From: CAZPAV01 sp964584755
GTDB lineage: Bacteria; Actinomycetota; Acidimicrobiia; Spongiisociales; UBA5794
Direction of reading: 5' to 3'
NCBI GenBank assembly: GCA_964584755.1
Contig: CAZPAV010000005.1
Coordinates: 19,517 to 83,516, forward strand
DNA length: 64,000 nt
The position numbers were made by a program, and so were the translations under genes. Positions 32,874 to 40,786 of this stretch are shown piece by piece. The stretch's first letter is position 1, and every line of letters begins with the position of its first letter. Under the pieces are notes generated by a model. It saw nothing but the letters and a program-made list of their open reading frames with translations, ran no database searches and was not told where the DNA came from.

Positions 32874-33161
32874 GTGCGCTCGTACGAGCTGATGATCATC
32901 CACCGACCCGAGTTGCCCGAGACGGCGGTCCGCGCCGCCGTGGGCGACGTCGAGAACGCCATCGCCGAGGCCGGCGCGGTGACCTCGACCGACTTCTGGG
33001 GGAAGCGTCGCTTCGCCTACGAGATCGACCATCTCACCGAGGGGTACTACTCCGTGGTCGAGTTCGAGGGCGACAACCCGCTCGTCGAGCGTCTCGACCG
33101 TGCCCTCTCGCTCTCGGATGCGGTCATCCGGCACAAGATCCTGCGGCGGTCCGAGCGGTGA
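32874..33161 (+). CDS. rpsF: Small ribosomal subunit protein bS6
   Basis: The 95-residue protein matches S6: RSYELMIIHRPELPE, AVTSTDFWGKRRFAYEIDHLTEGYYSVVEF and LSLSDAVIRHKILR. The GTG at 32874, spaced seven bases after AAGGAGGT, is chosen; an upstream in-frame start would cross the Shine-Dalgarno. It heads the conserved rpsF-ssb-rpsR-rplI block. Confidence 0.96.
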   Translation: MRSYELMIIHRPELPETAVRAAVGDVENAIAEAGAVTSTDFWGKRRFAYEIDHLTEGYYSVVEFEGDNPLVERLDRALSLSDAVIRHKILRRSER

Positions 33162-33222
33162 GACCGGTTTCTGTCACGGTGCCCCCACACACTGTGAGGG
33201 TACGCGAAGAGAGAGAAGAGCG

Positions 33223-33672
33223 ATGAGCAACTCCGTGACCCTGGTCGGCAATCTCGTCGACGACCCCGAGCTCCGTTTCACCCCCAGCGGCACCGCCATG
33301 GCGAAGATCCGACTGGCGGTCAACCGCCGGTACCGGAGTCGCGACGGCGAGTGGCAGGAGGAGACGAGCTTCTTCACCGGGACCTGCTGGACCGACATGG
33401 CCGAGAACGTGGCCGAGTCGCTCACGAAGGGCGCCCGCGTGATCGTGACCGGTCGTCTCGAGCAGCGCACGTGGGAGACGCAGGACGGCGACCGGCGTTC
33501 CGTCGTCGAGATCCGGATCGACGACATCGGCCCGTCGCTGCGATGGGCCACCGCCTCGGTGACGAAGACGCCCCGGACCGGCGGCGGCGACTGGAGTGGT
33601 GGGAAGCCCGCCGCACCGGCTCCGGCACCCGTCGCCCGAACCGAGTACGGACCCGACGAGGCACCGTTCTAG
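33223..33672 (+). CDS. ssb: Single-stranded DNA-binding protein
   Basis: The 149-residue SSB has the OB-fold beginning MSNSVTLVGNLVDDPELRFTP, FFTGTCWTDMAENVAESL and KGARVIVTGRLEQR, then a short Gly/Pro/Ala linker and the acidic tip DEAPF that recruits partner proteins. AGAGAGAAGAG provides the ribosome binding site. It lies between rpsF and rpsR as in most bacteria. Confidence 0.96.
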   Translation: MSNSVTLVGNLVDDPELRFTPSGTAMAKIRLAVNRRYRSRDGEWQEETSFFTGTCWTDMAENVAESLTKGARVIVTGRLEQRTWETQDGDRRSVVEIRIDDIGPSLRWATASVTKTPRTGGGDWSGGKPAAPAPAPVARTEYGPDEAPF

Positions 33673-33699
33673 AGCACATCGAGGAGGAGGACGAGCATC

Positions 33700-33972
33700 A
33701 TGCCCCCCACGAGGAACTCGCGCCGTCGCACGCGTCGCCGCCCCGCGGCCGACGGTCGCAAGAAGAAGAAGGTCTGCTACTTCTGCAAGGAGAAGATCGA
33801 CGAGGTCGACTACAAGGACGTCGCGGTCCTGCGCAAGTTCATGTCCGACCGCGGCAAGATCCGCGCCCGCCGCGTGACCGGTTCCTGCGCCATCCACCAG
33901 CGGAAGGTCGCGGCGGCGATCAAGAACGCCCGCGAGATGGCGCTGCTGCCCTACACGATGACGCGCTCATGA
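33700..33972 (+). CDS. rpsR: Small ribosomal subunit protein bS18
   Basis: The 90-residue protein has a basic N-terminus and the S18 core DYKDVAVLRKFMSDRGKI. It retains a zinc-binding type pattern, CYFC near residue 26 and CAIH about 40 residues later, so it is the zinc-containing C+ form. Zur often controls replacement of C+ proteins by C- paralogues in actinobacteria; no such paralogue is visible here. GAGGAGGAGG lies upstream. Its stop overlaps rplI. Confidence 0.96.
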   Translation: MPPTRNSRRRTRRRPAADGRKKKKVCYFCKEKIDEVDYKDVAVLRKFMSDRGKIRARRVTGSCAIHQRKVAAAIKNAREMALLPYTMTRS

Positions 33973-34421
33973 CGACGAAGGTCATCCTCACCAAGGACGT
34001 GCCCGACCTGGGCCGGAAGGGGGAGCTCGTCGAGGTGGCCGACGGCTACGCGCGGAACTACCTCGTGCCGCGGTCCCTGGCGGTGAAGGCCACCGCGGGG
34101 GCACTGCGGCAGGCCGAGGCCATGCGTCAGGCCCGCGAGGAGGCGGAGCGCCGGGTGCGGCAGGAGGCCGAGCAGCTCGCCCGGACCCTGTCGGGGGCGC
34201 GGATCGTCGTCGCGGCGCGCTCCGGTGACGAGGGGAAGCTCTTCGGCTCCATCGGCACGGCCGACGTCGTGGCGGCGATCGCGAAGTTCACCGGGATCCA
34301 GGTCGACCGGAAGATCGTGTCCATGGCCGGGCCCATCAAGGACATCGGTCTCCACGAGGTCGGGCTCCGGCCCCATCCCGAGGTGGAGTTCAAGGTGATC
34401 CTCGACGTCATCCCGGCCTGA
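33969..34421 (+). CDS. rplI: Large ribosomal subunit protein bL9
   Basis: The 150-residue protein has the L9 N-domain (KVILTKDVPDLGRKGELVEVADGYARNYLVPR), the long connecting helix rich in Ala, Glu and Arg, and the C-domain ending HPEVEFKVILDVIPA. The ATG at 33969 overlaps the rpsR stop codon. The frame is open upstream but the L9 N-terminus fixes the start. Confidence 0.96.
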   Translation: MTTKVILTKDVPDLGRKGELVEVADGYARNYLVPRSLAVKATAGALRQAEAMRQAREEAERRVRQEAEQLARTLSGARIVVAARSGDEGKLFGSIGTADVVAAIAKFTGIQVDRKIVSMAGPIKDIGLHEVGLRPHPEVEFKVILDVIPA

Positions 34422-34493
34422 CGACGCGAAAAGCCGGCCCGGATCGCGAGAAATAACGGCGCCGGGCGACGTCGGGCAGGGTCGGGTGGACCG

Positions 34494-34499
34494 TACACT
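34494..34499 (+). promoter_or_regulatory. Candidate -10 element of dnaB
   Basis: tacact in the 180-base gap between rplI and dnaB. An AT-rich stretch (gagaaataac, about 34449) lies upstream. The rest of the gap (34422-34601) shows no gene. Confidence 0.4.
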
Positions 34500-34601
34500 C
34501 GATCCGCTTCCCCGGGGAGGGTCTCCGAGCAGGCCCCGGTTCCCGTCGTACCCGACGGCGATCCTGGTCGAGAGGAAACCCGGACACGAGGGAGGACGCC
34601 G

Positions 34602-35960
34602 GTGACCACGACGGTCGGAGCGTCAGGATCACGATCGTTGCACACGCCTCCGCACAGCGCCGAGGCGGAGCAGTCGGTGCTCGGCGCGGTGCTCATGTCG
34701 TCGGAGGCGGCGAACGTCGCGCTGGAGCGGCTGCACCCCGAGGACTTCTACCGTCCCGCGCATCAGCAGGTCTTCGAGGCCATCCGGCGCCTCTTCGACA
34801 CGAACCAACCCATCGACGCCATCACGGTGGCGGAGATCCTCCGCAAGGAGGGCGCCCTCGAGCGCGTCGGCGGTGTCGCCTTCCTCACCGGCCTCCTCGA
34901 CGTGGTGCCGGCGGCGGCGAACGTCGAGTACTACGCGAGCATCGTCGAGGAGCACGCCGTCCGGCGCCGGCTGATGCGCGTCGGAGGCGAGATCGGGATG
35001 CTGGCCGTCGAGATGGCGAAGCCCATCGCCGACGTCGTCGACCGCGCCGAACAGGCCGTCTTCGCCGTCTCCGACCGGCGTGTCGGCGACGGCCTGGCGC
35101 CGATCGACGAGTTGCTCGGGCCTGCGATCGAAAAGGCCGAGGAGCTGCAGCGGCGAGGGGCGGAGGTCACCGGGATCCCCACCGGCTACCGCGACCTCGA
35201 CCGGAAGCTCGCCGGCCTGCACCCGACGAACCTCGTGGTCATCGCAGCCCGTCCCGGCATGGGGAAGACGGCGCTGGCCCTGAACATCGCCCAGAACGTG
35301 GCGATCCGGGACCATCCGGTGGCCATCTTCTCCCTCGAGATGAGTCGCGAGGAGGTGGTGAGCCGGATGCTGTGCGCGCAGGGCCGGATCGACTCGCAGC
35401 GGCTCCGCACGGGGCGACTCTCGGAGGGCGACTTCGCCAAGCTCTCCCACGCCGCCAGCGCCCTCTACAAGAAACCCATCTTCGTCGACGACTCGCCGGG
35501 CCTCACCGTCACCGAGATCCGCGCCAAGAGTCGCCGCCTCCGCCGGCGGCCGGGTCTCGACCTCGTCGTGGTCGACTACCTGCAGCTCATGAACGGCTCG
35601 GGTGGGGAGAACCGCCAGCAGGAGATCGCGCTCATCTCCCGCTCCCTCAAGAGCCTCGCCCGGGAGTTGCACGTTCCCGTGATCGCGCTCTCCCAGCTCA
35701 ACCGGGCGGTGGAGCAGCGTGAGGACCGCAGGCCGCGGCTCGGGGATCTTCGCGAGTCGGGCGCCGTGGAGCAGGACGCCGACGTCGTCATGTTCATCTA
35801 CCGGGACGAGTACTACCACCCGGAGCGGGTGGAGGCGAAGGGGGTGGCCGAGGTCGTCATCGCCAAGCACCGTCAGGGGGCGGTGGGGAAGATCGAGATG
35901 ACGTTCCTGCCCGAGTTCACGCTCTTCGCCGACATGGGGCGGGACGTGCCCGTGGCGTGA
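34602..35960 (+). CDS. dnaB: Replicative DNA helicase
   Basis: The 452-residue helicase has the N-terminal collar domain (HSAEAEQSVLGAVLM, HPEDFYRPAHQ) and a RecA-type motor with Walker A RPGMGKTALAL, SLEMSREEVVSRM, Walker B LVVVDYLQLM, and the arginine-finger region LGDLRESGAVEQDADVVMFIYR. No intein interrupts it, unlike several actinobacterial dnaB genes. The GTG start has GAGGGAGGA upstream. It closes the rpsF block but has its own promoter candidate. Confidence 0.96.
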   Translation: MTTTVGASGSRSLHTPPHSAEAEQSVLGAVLMSSEAANVALERLHPEDFYRPAHQQVFEAIRRLFDTNQPIDAITVAEILRKEGALERVGGVAFLTGLLDVVPAAANVEYYASIVEEHAVRRRLMRVGGEIGMLAVEMAKPIADVVDRAEQAVFAVSDRRVGDGLAPIDELLGPAIEKAEELQRRGAEVTGIPTGYRDLDRKLAGLHPTNLVVIAARPGMGKTALALNIAQNVAIRDHPVAIFSLEMSREEVVSRMLCAQGRIDSQRLRTGRLSEGDFAKLSHAASALYKKPIFVDDSPGLTVTEIRAKSRRLRRRPGLDLVVVDYLQLMNGSGGENRQQEIALISRSLKSLARELHVPVIALSQLNRAVEQREDRRPRLGDLRESGAVEQDADVVMFIYRDEYYHPERVEAKGVAEVVIAKHRQGAVGKIEMTFLPEFTLFADMGRDVPVA

Positions 35961-35972
35961 CGCCGGGACCCG

Positions 35973-36021
35973 CCGGGACGCGAGGAGGGCCCCCGGGTCG
36001 GGGGCCCTCCTCGCGTCCCGG
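35973..36021 (+). terminator. Very long perfect hairpin terminator after dnaB
   Basis: A perfect 22-bp stem (35973-35994 with 36000-36021) has a 5-base loop and starts 12 bases after the dnaB stop. It contains GGGACGCGAGGAGGGCCCCC on the left arm. No T tract follows, as is common for GC-rich actinobacterial terminators. Confidence 0.85.
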
Positions 36022-36046
36022 ACGGCCACTCTGAGGAGGAGTCGGA

Positions 36047-36190
36047 GGGAAGGGGGACCTCCGTTCGTGTTCCGGTGGAGTCGGGAACACCGTCCAGGTT
36101 CTCCCCTTCCCTATCGGCCGGGCGGCCCCCCACTCGAGGACCATTCCTGGGCCGCACCGATGGACTAGTCCCTCGAATCGAGGTGGGGGG
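36047..36190. ncRNA. Candidate structured RNA between dnaB and an EamA exporter gene
   Basis: Two compact foldable modules lie here. Module 1 (36047-36111): GGGAAGGGG pairs with CCCCTTCCC, then ACCT with AGGT after a two-base bulge, capped by GTGTTCC/GGAACAC around a 10-base loop. Module 2 (about 36125-36190): CCCCCCAC-TCGA pairs with TCGAGGTGGGGGG with one bulge. Both are interrupted stems typical of structured RNAs rather than terminators. The next gene appears leaderless, so this may be an independent transcript. Strand and function are unknown, and I do not recognise a known family. Confidence 0.4.
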
Positions 36191-36219
36191 ACCGCGCGGT
36201 GGGCGGTACCATCGTCCCG

Positions 36220-37104
36220 GTGAGGTCTGCCGTCCCCCGTCGTGCCGGTCCGTCCGCCGCGCTCGCCCTCGCCGCCCTCGCCGTGGTCTGGGGAACCATC
36301 CCCCTGCTGGTCCGCAGTGCCGTCCCGGCGAGTCATCTCGTGGCCATGCGGATCACCCTGGGTGCCCTGGTCCTCGTGCCCGTCGCGCTCCTCCGAGGGG
36401 GAGGAGCGCTCGACCGGCGCCTGCGGCCGCGACTCGCCGTCCTGGGGATGCTCCTCATCCTCCACTGGCTCGCGTTCTTCCTCGCCATCAAGCTGACGAC
36501 GGTGGCGGTCGCCCTCGCCCTCGTGTACTTGGGCCCGGTTCTCGCGGCGGTGCTCTCCGGCCCGGTCCTCGGGGAGCGGGTGGGCCGTCGTGCCGCGATC
36601 GGCCTGCTCCTCGCCGTCGCCGGCCTCGTTCTCGTCGTCCGGCCCGGGGGTGGGGCCGCGCCGGCGGGGCTCGGCGTGGGGTTGCTCGCGGGAGTCCTCC
36701 TCGCGTTGCTCATGCTCGCCGGCCGGCCGGTGGCCAAGAACGTCGGCGGCCTCACGGTCGCGGCGTGGGAGCTCGGCACGGCCGCGGTGTTCCTCCTCCC
36801 CTTCACCGTGCAGGCCGTCCGGTTCTCGGCGGCGGCATGGCCCGAGTTCCTCGTCCTCGGAGCCCTCTACACGGGCGTCGGGAGTGTCGTGTACTGGCGG
36901 GCGCTGGGCCGGCTCGATGTCGCGATCGTGGGCATCGTCATGTACCTCGAACCCGCCTCTGCGATGGTGTGGGCGGCACTGTTGCTCGGCGAGCGTCCCG
37001 GGGCCGCGGCGTGGATCGGGGTGGCCCTCGTCGTCGCCGGCGGGGTGCTCGCCGCGCTCGAGAGCGTCGGGGAGGAGGTCCTGGGGGCGCCGGCCGCGTT
37101 GTGA
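36220..37104 (+). CDS. EamA/DMT family transporter
   Basis: The 294-residue membrane protein has about ten transmembrane helices in two EamA repeats (VVWGTIPLLVRSAVP, ILHWLAFFLAIKLTTVAVALAL; then YTGVGSVVYWRALGRLDVAIVGIVMYLEPASAMVW). Members export amino acids or other small metabolites; the substrate here is unknown. taccat at 36207-36212 ends 7 bases before the GTG at 36220, supporting that start over the in-frame GTG at 36199. Confidence 0.88.
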   Translation: MRSAVPRRAGPSAALALAALAVVWGTIPLLVRSAVPASHLVAMRITLGALVLVPVALLRGGGALDRRLRPRLAVLGMLLILHWLAFFLAIKLTTVAVALALVYLGPVLAAVLSGPVLGERVGRRAAIGLLLAVAGLVLVVRPGGGAAPAGLGVGLLAGVLLALLMLAGRPVAKNVGGLTVAAWELGTAAVFLLPFTVQAVRFSAAAWPEFLVLGALYTGVGSVVYWRALGRLDVAIVGIVMYLEPASAMVWAALLLGERPGAAAWIGVALVVAGGVLAALESVGEEVLGAPAAL

Positions 37105-37134
37105 GCACCCCACCCGAGCGGCGGGCGGGTCTCG

Positions 37135-37710
37135 TCAGCCGGTGCCGGTCCCGAAGTCCCGGTGGACCCGGGAGGGTGTCGGACCGGACTGACCCTGGTA
37201 CTTGGAGCCGAGCTCGGGAGACCCGTAGGGACGGTCCGCCGGGGTGGAGAGCGCGTAGAAGCTCACCTGTCCGATGCGCATCCCCGGGTAGATGGCGATC
37301 GGGAGGTTGGCGACATTCGACAGCTCGAGCGTGACCTGTCCGGTGAAGCCCGGATCGATGAACCCCGCCGTCGAGTGGATGAGGAGACCGAGACGGCCGA
37401 GCGAGGACTTGCCCTCGAGGCGGGCGACCACGTCGTCGGCGAGTCCCACCGTCTCGAGCGTGGACCCGAGGACGAACTCCCCGGGGTGGAGCACGAAGGG
37501 CGCGGTGGGGGTCGCCTCGACGGCCTCGGTGAGGTCCTCCTGCGGGGCCTTCGGGTCGATGACGGCGTAGCGATGGTTCACGAACACCCGGAACCAGCGA
37601 TCGCAGCGGAGATCGACGCTCGAAGGCTGCACCATCGCCTCGTCGAAGGGATCGATGCGGATCCGCCCCGAGGCGATCGCCTCCCGGATGGTGCGGTCGG
37701 AGAAGATCAT
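37135..37710 (-). CDS. dcd: dCTP deaminase
   Basis: The 191-residue enzyme supplies dUTP or dUMP. It has MIFSDRTIREAIASGRIRI, VQPSSVDLRC, the active-site EGKSSLGRLGLLIHSTAGFID and TLELSNVANLPIAIYPGMRIGQ, and a C-terminal YQGQSGPTPSRVHRDF. In mycobacteria the homologous enzyme is bifunctional (deaminase and diphosphatase), which is possible here. TACCAT on the minus strand (37719-37724) ends 8 bases before the ATG, indicating leaderless translation. Confidence 0.95.
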   Translation of the reverse strand: MIFSDRTIREAIASGRIRIDPFDEAMVQPSSVDLRCDRWFRVFVNHRYAVIDPKAPQEDLTEAVEATPTAPFVLHPGEFVLGSTLETVGLADDVVARLEGKSSLGRLGLLIHSTAGFIDPGFTGQVTLELSNVANLPIAIYPGMRIGQVSFYALSTPADRPYGSPELGSKYQGQSGPTPSRVHRDFGTGTG

Positions 37711-37817
37711 CCCCGACGATGGTAGCCGTCGACCCCGCGGGGAGGACCCGGGTGCTGGGGCGGAGCGCCGGCCGCCCCGAGACGCTGGGGAGGCGATCAC
37801 CGCCGCCGGTGACGCGG

Positions 37818-37888
37818 AGCGGGTGAGGGGAATCGAACCCCCGTATTCAGCTTGGGAAGCTGATGTTCTGCCATTGAACTACACCCGC
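37818..37888 (-). tRNA. tRNA-Gly(CCC)
   Basis: The 71-base minus-strand gene folds into a cloverleaf: acceptor GCGGGTG/CACCCGC, D arm GTTC/GAAC, anticodon stem TCAGC/GCTGA with loop TTCCCAA, and a T arm GGGGG-TTCGATT-CCCCT. The anticodon is CCC, decoding GGG. The 3' CCA is not encoded (TCCG follows the acceptor), so it must be added by the CCA enzyme. Confidence 0.95.
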
Positions 37889-37918
37889 GTACCGGGGCGA
37901 TTGTAACGCCGCCGGGGC

Positions 37919-38140
37919 TCACGTGAGGAGGCTCGCGCCCGCCCAGAGCGTGATGAGGGTGCCGACGAGGAGGAGCCACCAGGCGCGAGCGGCCCGGAAC
38001 TCCCCGGGGGCGGCCTTCGGTCGGCGTCCGCGGCGTTCCTGGACGATGGCGAATCCGTTGCCGAGCACCATGGCGACCCCGACGGCGAGGATGAGCTGGG
38101 CCAGGAGGCCGTCGAGGTCGAGGAGTTGGGAGGCACTCAC
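37919..38140 (-). CDS. Small two-helix membrane protein
   Basis: The 73-residue product has two hydrophobic helices (LLAQLILAVGVAMVLGNGFAIV and AWWLLLVGTLITLWAGASLL) separated by a basic, Pro-containing loop. I do not recognise a named family. Minus-strand TACCGT (38148-38153) ends 7 bases before the GTG start, the same leaderless arrangement as its neighbours, which supports it as a real gene. Confidence 0.65.
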   Translation of the reverse strand: MSASQLLDLDGLLAQLILAVGVAMVLGNGFAIVQERRGRRPKAAPGEFRAARAWWLLLVGTLITLWAGASLLT

Positions 38141-38315
38141 GAGGGGAACGGTAGCGCCGCGGTCTACCGGTCGTTCCCCCGCATCGAGTCACGGTGGACG
38201 CCCGAGCCGGTGACGATCGGCGGTCCGCCGTGAGCAGGTGCGCGTCCGCGACCCCTGAAGCGCGCCCGCGCCCGGAGATACAATCGGCGCACGGTCGCCA
38301 ACGGCGAGGAGCACC

Positions 38316-40103
38316 ATGCAGACGTACACGACCCCGGGCGAGGTGACGGTCACCCCGGACGACAACCTCATCGCGGCACTGCTCTCCCGCATGGGGTCGG
38401 ACCCCGAGCAGGCGGCGCTCGCCTATCGGGACGGCGATCGATTCGTCGACGTGACGGTTCGGGAGCTCGTACAGACCGTCGAGGAGCTGGCCGCCGGTCT
38501 CGTCGCGCTCGGGATCGAACCGGGCTCGCGGATCGCGCTGTTCAGCGCGACGCGGATGGAGTTCACGCTGCTCGACTACGCCATCTGGGCGGCGGGGTGC
38601 GCCACCGTCACGATCTACGAGACCTCCTCCGAGGAGCAGGTGCGGTGGATCCTGGGGGACAGCGGGGCGGTCGCCCTCATCTGCGAGAACGCCGCCCTCC
38701 GGGGCGTGTACGAGGCGGTCGCGGACGATCTGCCGGCGTGCCGGCACGTGCTCGTCATCGACGATGGCGCGCTCGAGAGGCTCCGATCCCTCGCCGACGA
38801 CGCCACCCGGGCCGAGGTGGCCCGCCGGATCGCCGCCATCGATCACGGCGACCTCGCCACCCTCGTCTACACGTCGGGGACCACGGGCCGCCCCAAGGGG
38901 TGTGTGATCACCCACGGGAACTTCATCTGGACGGTCCGTCAGGTCGAGGCCGCGCTCCCCGATCTCATCGGGCCGGGCGAGCGTCAGCTCATGTTCCTGC
39001 CGCTCGCCCACATCTTCGCCCGGATCGTCCAGGTGTCCTGTGTCTCGGGTGGGGTACAGATCGGCTACTCCACGGGCATCCCCCAGCTCACCGAGGAACT
39101 CCAGATGTTCCGCCCCACCTGGGTCTTCTCGGTCCCTCGGGTGTTCGAGAAGATCTACAACGGCGCGAAGCAGAAGGCCGACGCCGAGGGGAAGGGACGC
39201 ATCTTCGATCGGGCCGCCGCGGTCGCCATCGCCTTCTCGCGGGGTCGGGAGCGGGGCCGCATCGGTCTCGGCACGAAGCTGCAGCACGCCCTCTTCGATC
39301 GTCTCGTCTACGGGAAGATCCGGGCGATCTTCGGCGGGCGCCTCCGCTACGCGATCTCGGGTGGCGCGGCGCTCGGGGCGCGACTGGGTCACTTCTTCCG
39401 GGGGGTCGGGCTCACCGCCCTCGAGGGGTACGGGCTGACGGAGACGACCTCGGTGGCGACCGTCAACACCCCGGAGGCGATCCGGGTGGGGTCGGTGGGG
39501 CGGCCCCTGCCGGGGATCACGGTGGCGATCGCCGAGGATGGGGAGATCCTCATCAGGGGGAGGAACGTCTTCTCCGGGTACTGGAACAACGAGGAGGCCA
39601 CCGCGGAGGCCATCGACGCCGACGGCTGGTTCCACAGCGGCGACGTGGGCGAGCTCGATGCCGAGGGCTTCCTGGCGATCACCGGCCGGAAGAAGGAGCT
39701 CATCGTCACCGCCGGAGGCAAGAACGTGGCCCCGGCCGTCCTCGAGGATCGACTGCGGGCGCATCCCCTCGTCAGTCAGGCGATGGTCGTCGGCGACGGG
39801 AAGCCGTTCGTCGCCGCGCTCGTCGCCCTCGACGAGGAGGGTCTCGCCGCGTGGGCGGCGATGCGAGGCAAGCCGAACGACGGACTCGACGGGTTGCGCG
39901 ACGACCCGGATCTGCGCGCCGCGATCCAGGCCGCGATCGACGACGCGAACCGGGCCGTCTCCAAGGCGGAGTCGATCCGGGCCTACCGCATCCTGCCCCA
40001 CGACCTCACCGTCGAGGGCGGTGAGCTCACCCCCACCCTCAAGGTGAAGCGCGCCGTCGTCGCCGAGAAGTACGGCGACCTCATCGCCGCCATCTACGGC
40101 TGA
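38316..40103 (+). CDS. Long-chain acyl-CoA synthetase
   Basis: The 595-residue AMP-forming ligase activates fatty acids. It shows the AMP-binding P-loop VYTSGTTGRPKG, FLPLAHIFARIVQ, EGYGLTETTSV, the hinge DGWFHSGDVGELDAEGFLAITGRKKELIVTAGGKNVAP and a C-terminal TLKVKRAVV with the catalytic Lys region. This matches the FAA1/FadD15-like group. CGAGGAGCACC precedes the ATG, and tacaat at about 38279 is a good -10 element. The last ten bases overlap the convergent epimerase gene. It could supply substrate to acyl-CoA dehydrogenases such as that at 5695. Confidence 0.94.
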   Translation: MQTYTTPGEVTVTPDDNLIAALLSRMGSDPEQAALAYRDGDRFVDVTVRELVQTVEELAAGLVALGIEPGSRIALFSATRMEFTLLDYAIWAAGCATVTIYETSSEEQVRWILGDSGAVALICENAALRGVYEAVADDLPACRHVLVIDDGALERLRSLADDATRAEVARRIAAIDHGDLATLVYTSGTTGRPKGCVITHGNFIWTVRQVEAALPDLIGPGERQLMFLPLAHIFARIVQVSCVSGGVQIGYSTGIPQLTEELQMFRPTWVFSVPRVFEKIYNGAKQKADAEGKGRIFDRAAAVAIAFSRGRERGRIGLGTKLQHALFDRLVYGKIRAIFGGRLRYAISGGAALGARLGHFFRGVGLTALEGYGLTETTSVATVNTPEAIRVGSVGRPLPGITVAIAEDGEILIRGRNVFSGYWNNEEATAEAIDADGWFHSGDVGELDAEGFLAITGRKKELIVTAGGKNVAPAVLEDRLRAHPLVSQAMVVGDGKPFVAALVALDEEGLAAWAAMRGKPNDGLDGLRDDPDLRAAIQAAIDDANRAVSKAESIRAYRILPHDLTVEGGELTPTLKVKRAVVAEKYGDLIAAIYG

Positions 40104-40786
40104 GATCCGGCTCCTGCTCCCTGGTCGGCGATCTCGAGGATCCGGTCCGGGGCGAAGACCGCTCCCACGTCGATGCCCAGCCGACGCCACAGTGCCCGGG
40201 GGAGGCCGAGGTCGGCGAGGAGGAGGGGCCGTAGCGACCGGAGCCCCTCCTTCGGGAGCGCCAAGGTGACGGTGACGTCCGGGACCACCGCCCCGGCGTG
40301 GCCGTGTCCCGAGGGGAAATCGAGCGAGACGACGTAGCGCCCGCGACTCCACGCGGCGAGGGCCGCGGGACGGCCCCGCAGGGGGCCGGTGAGGCCGTAC
40401 CCGACGAGCGCGTCGACGACGACCGGGGCGTCCGGAGGCTCCTCGATCGGGGCGAGGCCCATCACCCGCAGCGTGTGGAGATGATGCCAGGCCGCCGGGC
40501 CGGGGAGGTCGCTCGCCATCACGACGTGGACCTCCCGGCCGCGACCGGCGAGGTGACGCGCCGCGCAGAGCCCGCCTCCGCCGTTGTTGCCTCCACCGGC
40601 GAGGAGGACCACCGGACCTGCGGGCGCGGTCCGGCAGACGACCTCGGCGAGCGCGGATCCGGCGTGCTCCATCATCTGGAGGAGATCGATGCCGAACTCC
40701 TCGACGGCGAGACGATCGGCTACCCGCATCTGGGCGACGGAGAGCCAGGGAAGCTCGCTCGCCGGCACCCGGGGGTATCCGGTCAT
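40094..40786 (-). CDS. NAD(P)H-hydrate epimerase (YjeF N-terminal domain), divergent
   Basis: The 230-residue product has the YjeF_N Rossmann domain: LSVAQMRVADRLAVEEFGI, MMEHAGSALAEVV, LLAGGGNNGGGGLCAARHLA, VDALVGYGLTGPLRG and VVSLDFPSGH. Some usual residues differ (GNNGGDG is GNNGGGG; D-I/V-PSG is DFPSG), so activity is uncertain. The companion dehydratase domain found in many bacterial fusions is absent. The ATG overlaps the upstream permease stop by four bases. Confidence 0.8.
   Translation of the reverse strand: MTGYPRVPASELPWLSVAQMRVADRLAVEEFGIDLLQMMEHAGSALAEVVCRTAPAGPVVLLAGGGNNGGGGLCAARHLAGRGREVHVVMASDLPGPAAWHHLHTLRVMGLAPIEEPPDAPVVVDALVGYGLTGPLRGRPAALAAWSRGRYVVSLDFPSGHGHAGAVVPDVTVTLALPKEGLRSLRPLLLADLGLPRALWRRLGIDVGAVFAPDRILEIADQGAGAGSQP

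Noticed and set aside
36181..36212. T-box-like motif (GGTGGGGGGACCGCG) before the EamA gene
   Set aside because: The spacing within the motif is off by extra bases, no specifier loop or AGGGTGG sequence is convincing, and the gene appears leaderless. Kept only as a remark in the structured-RNA finding.
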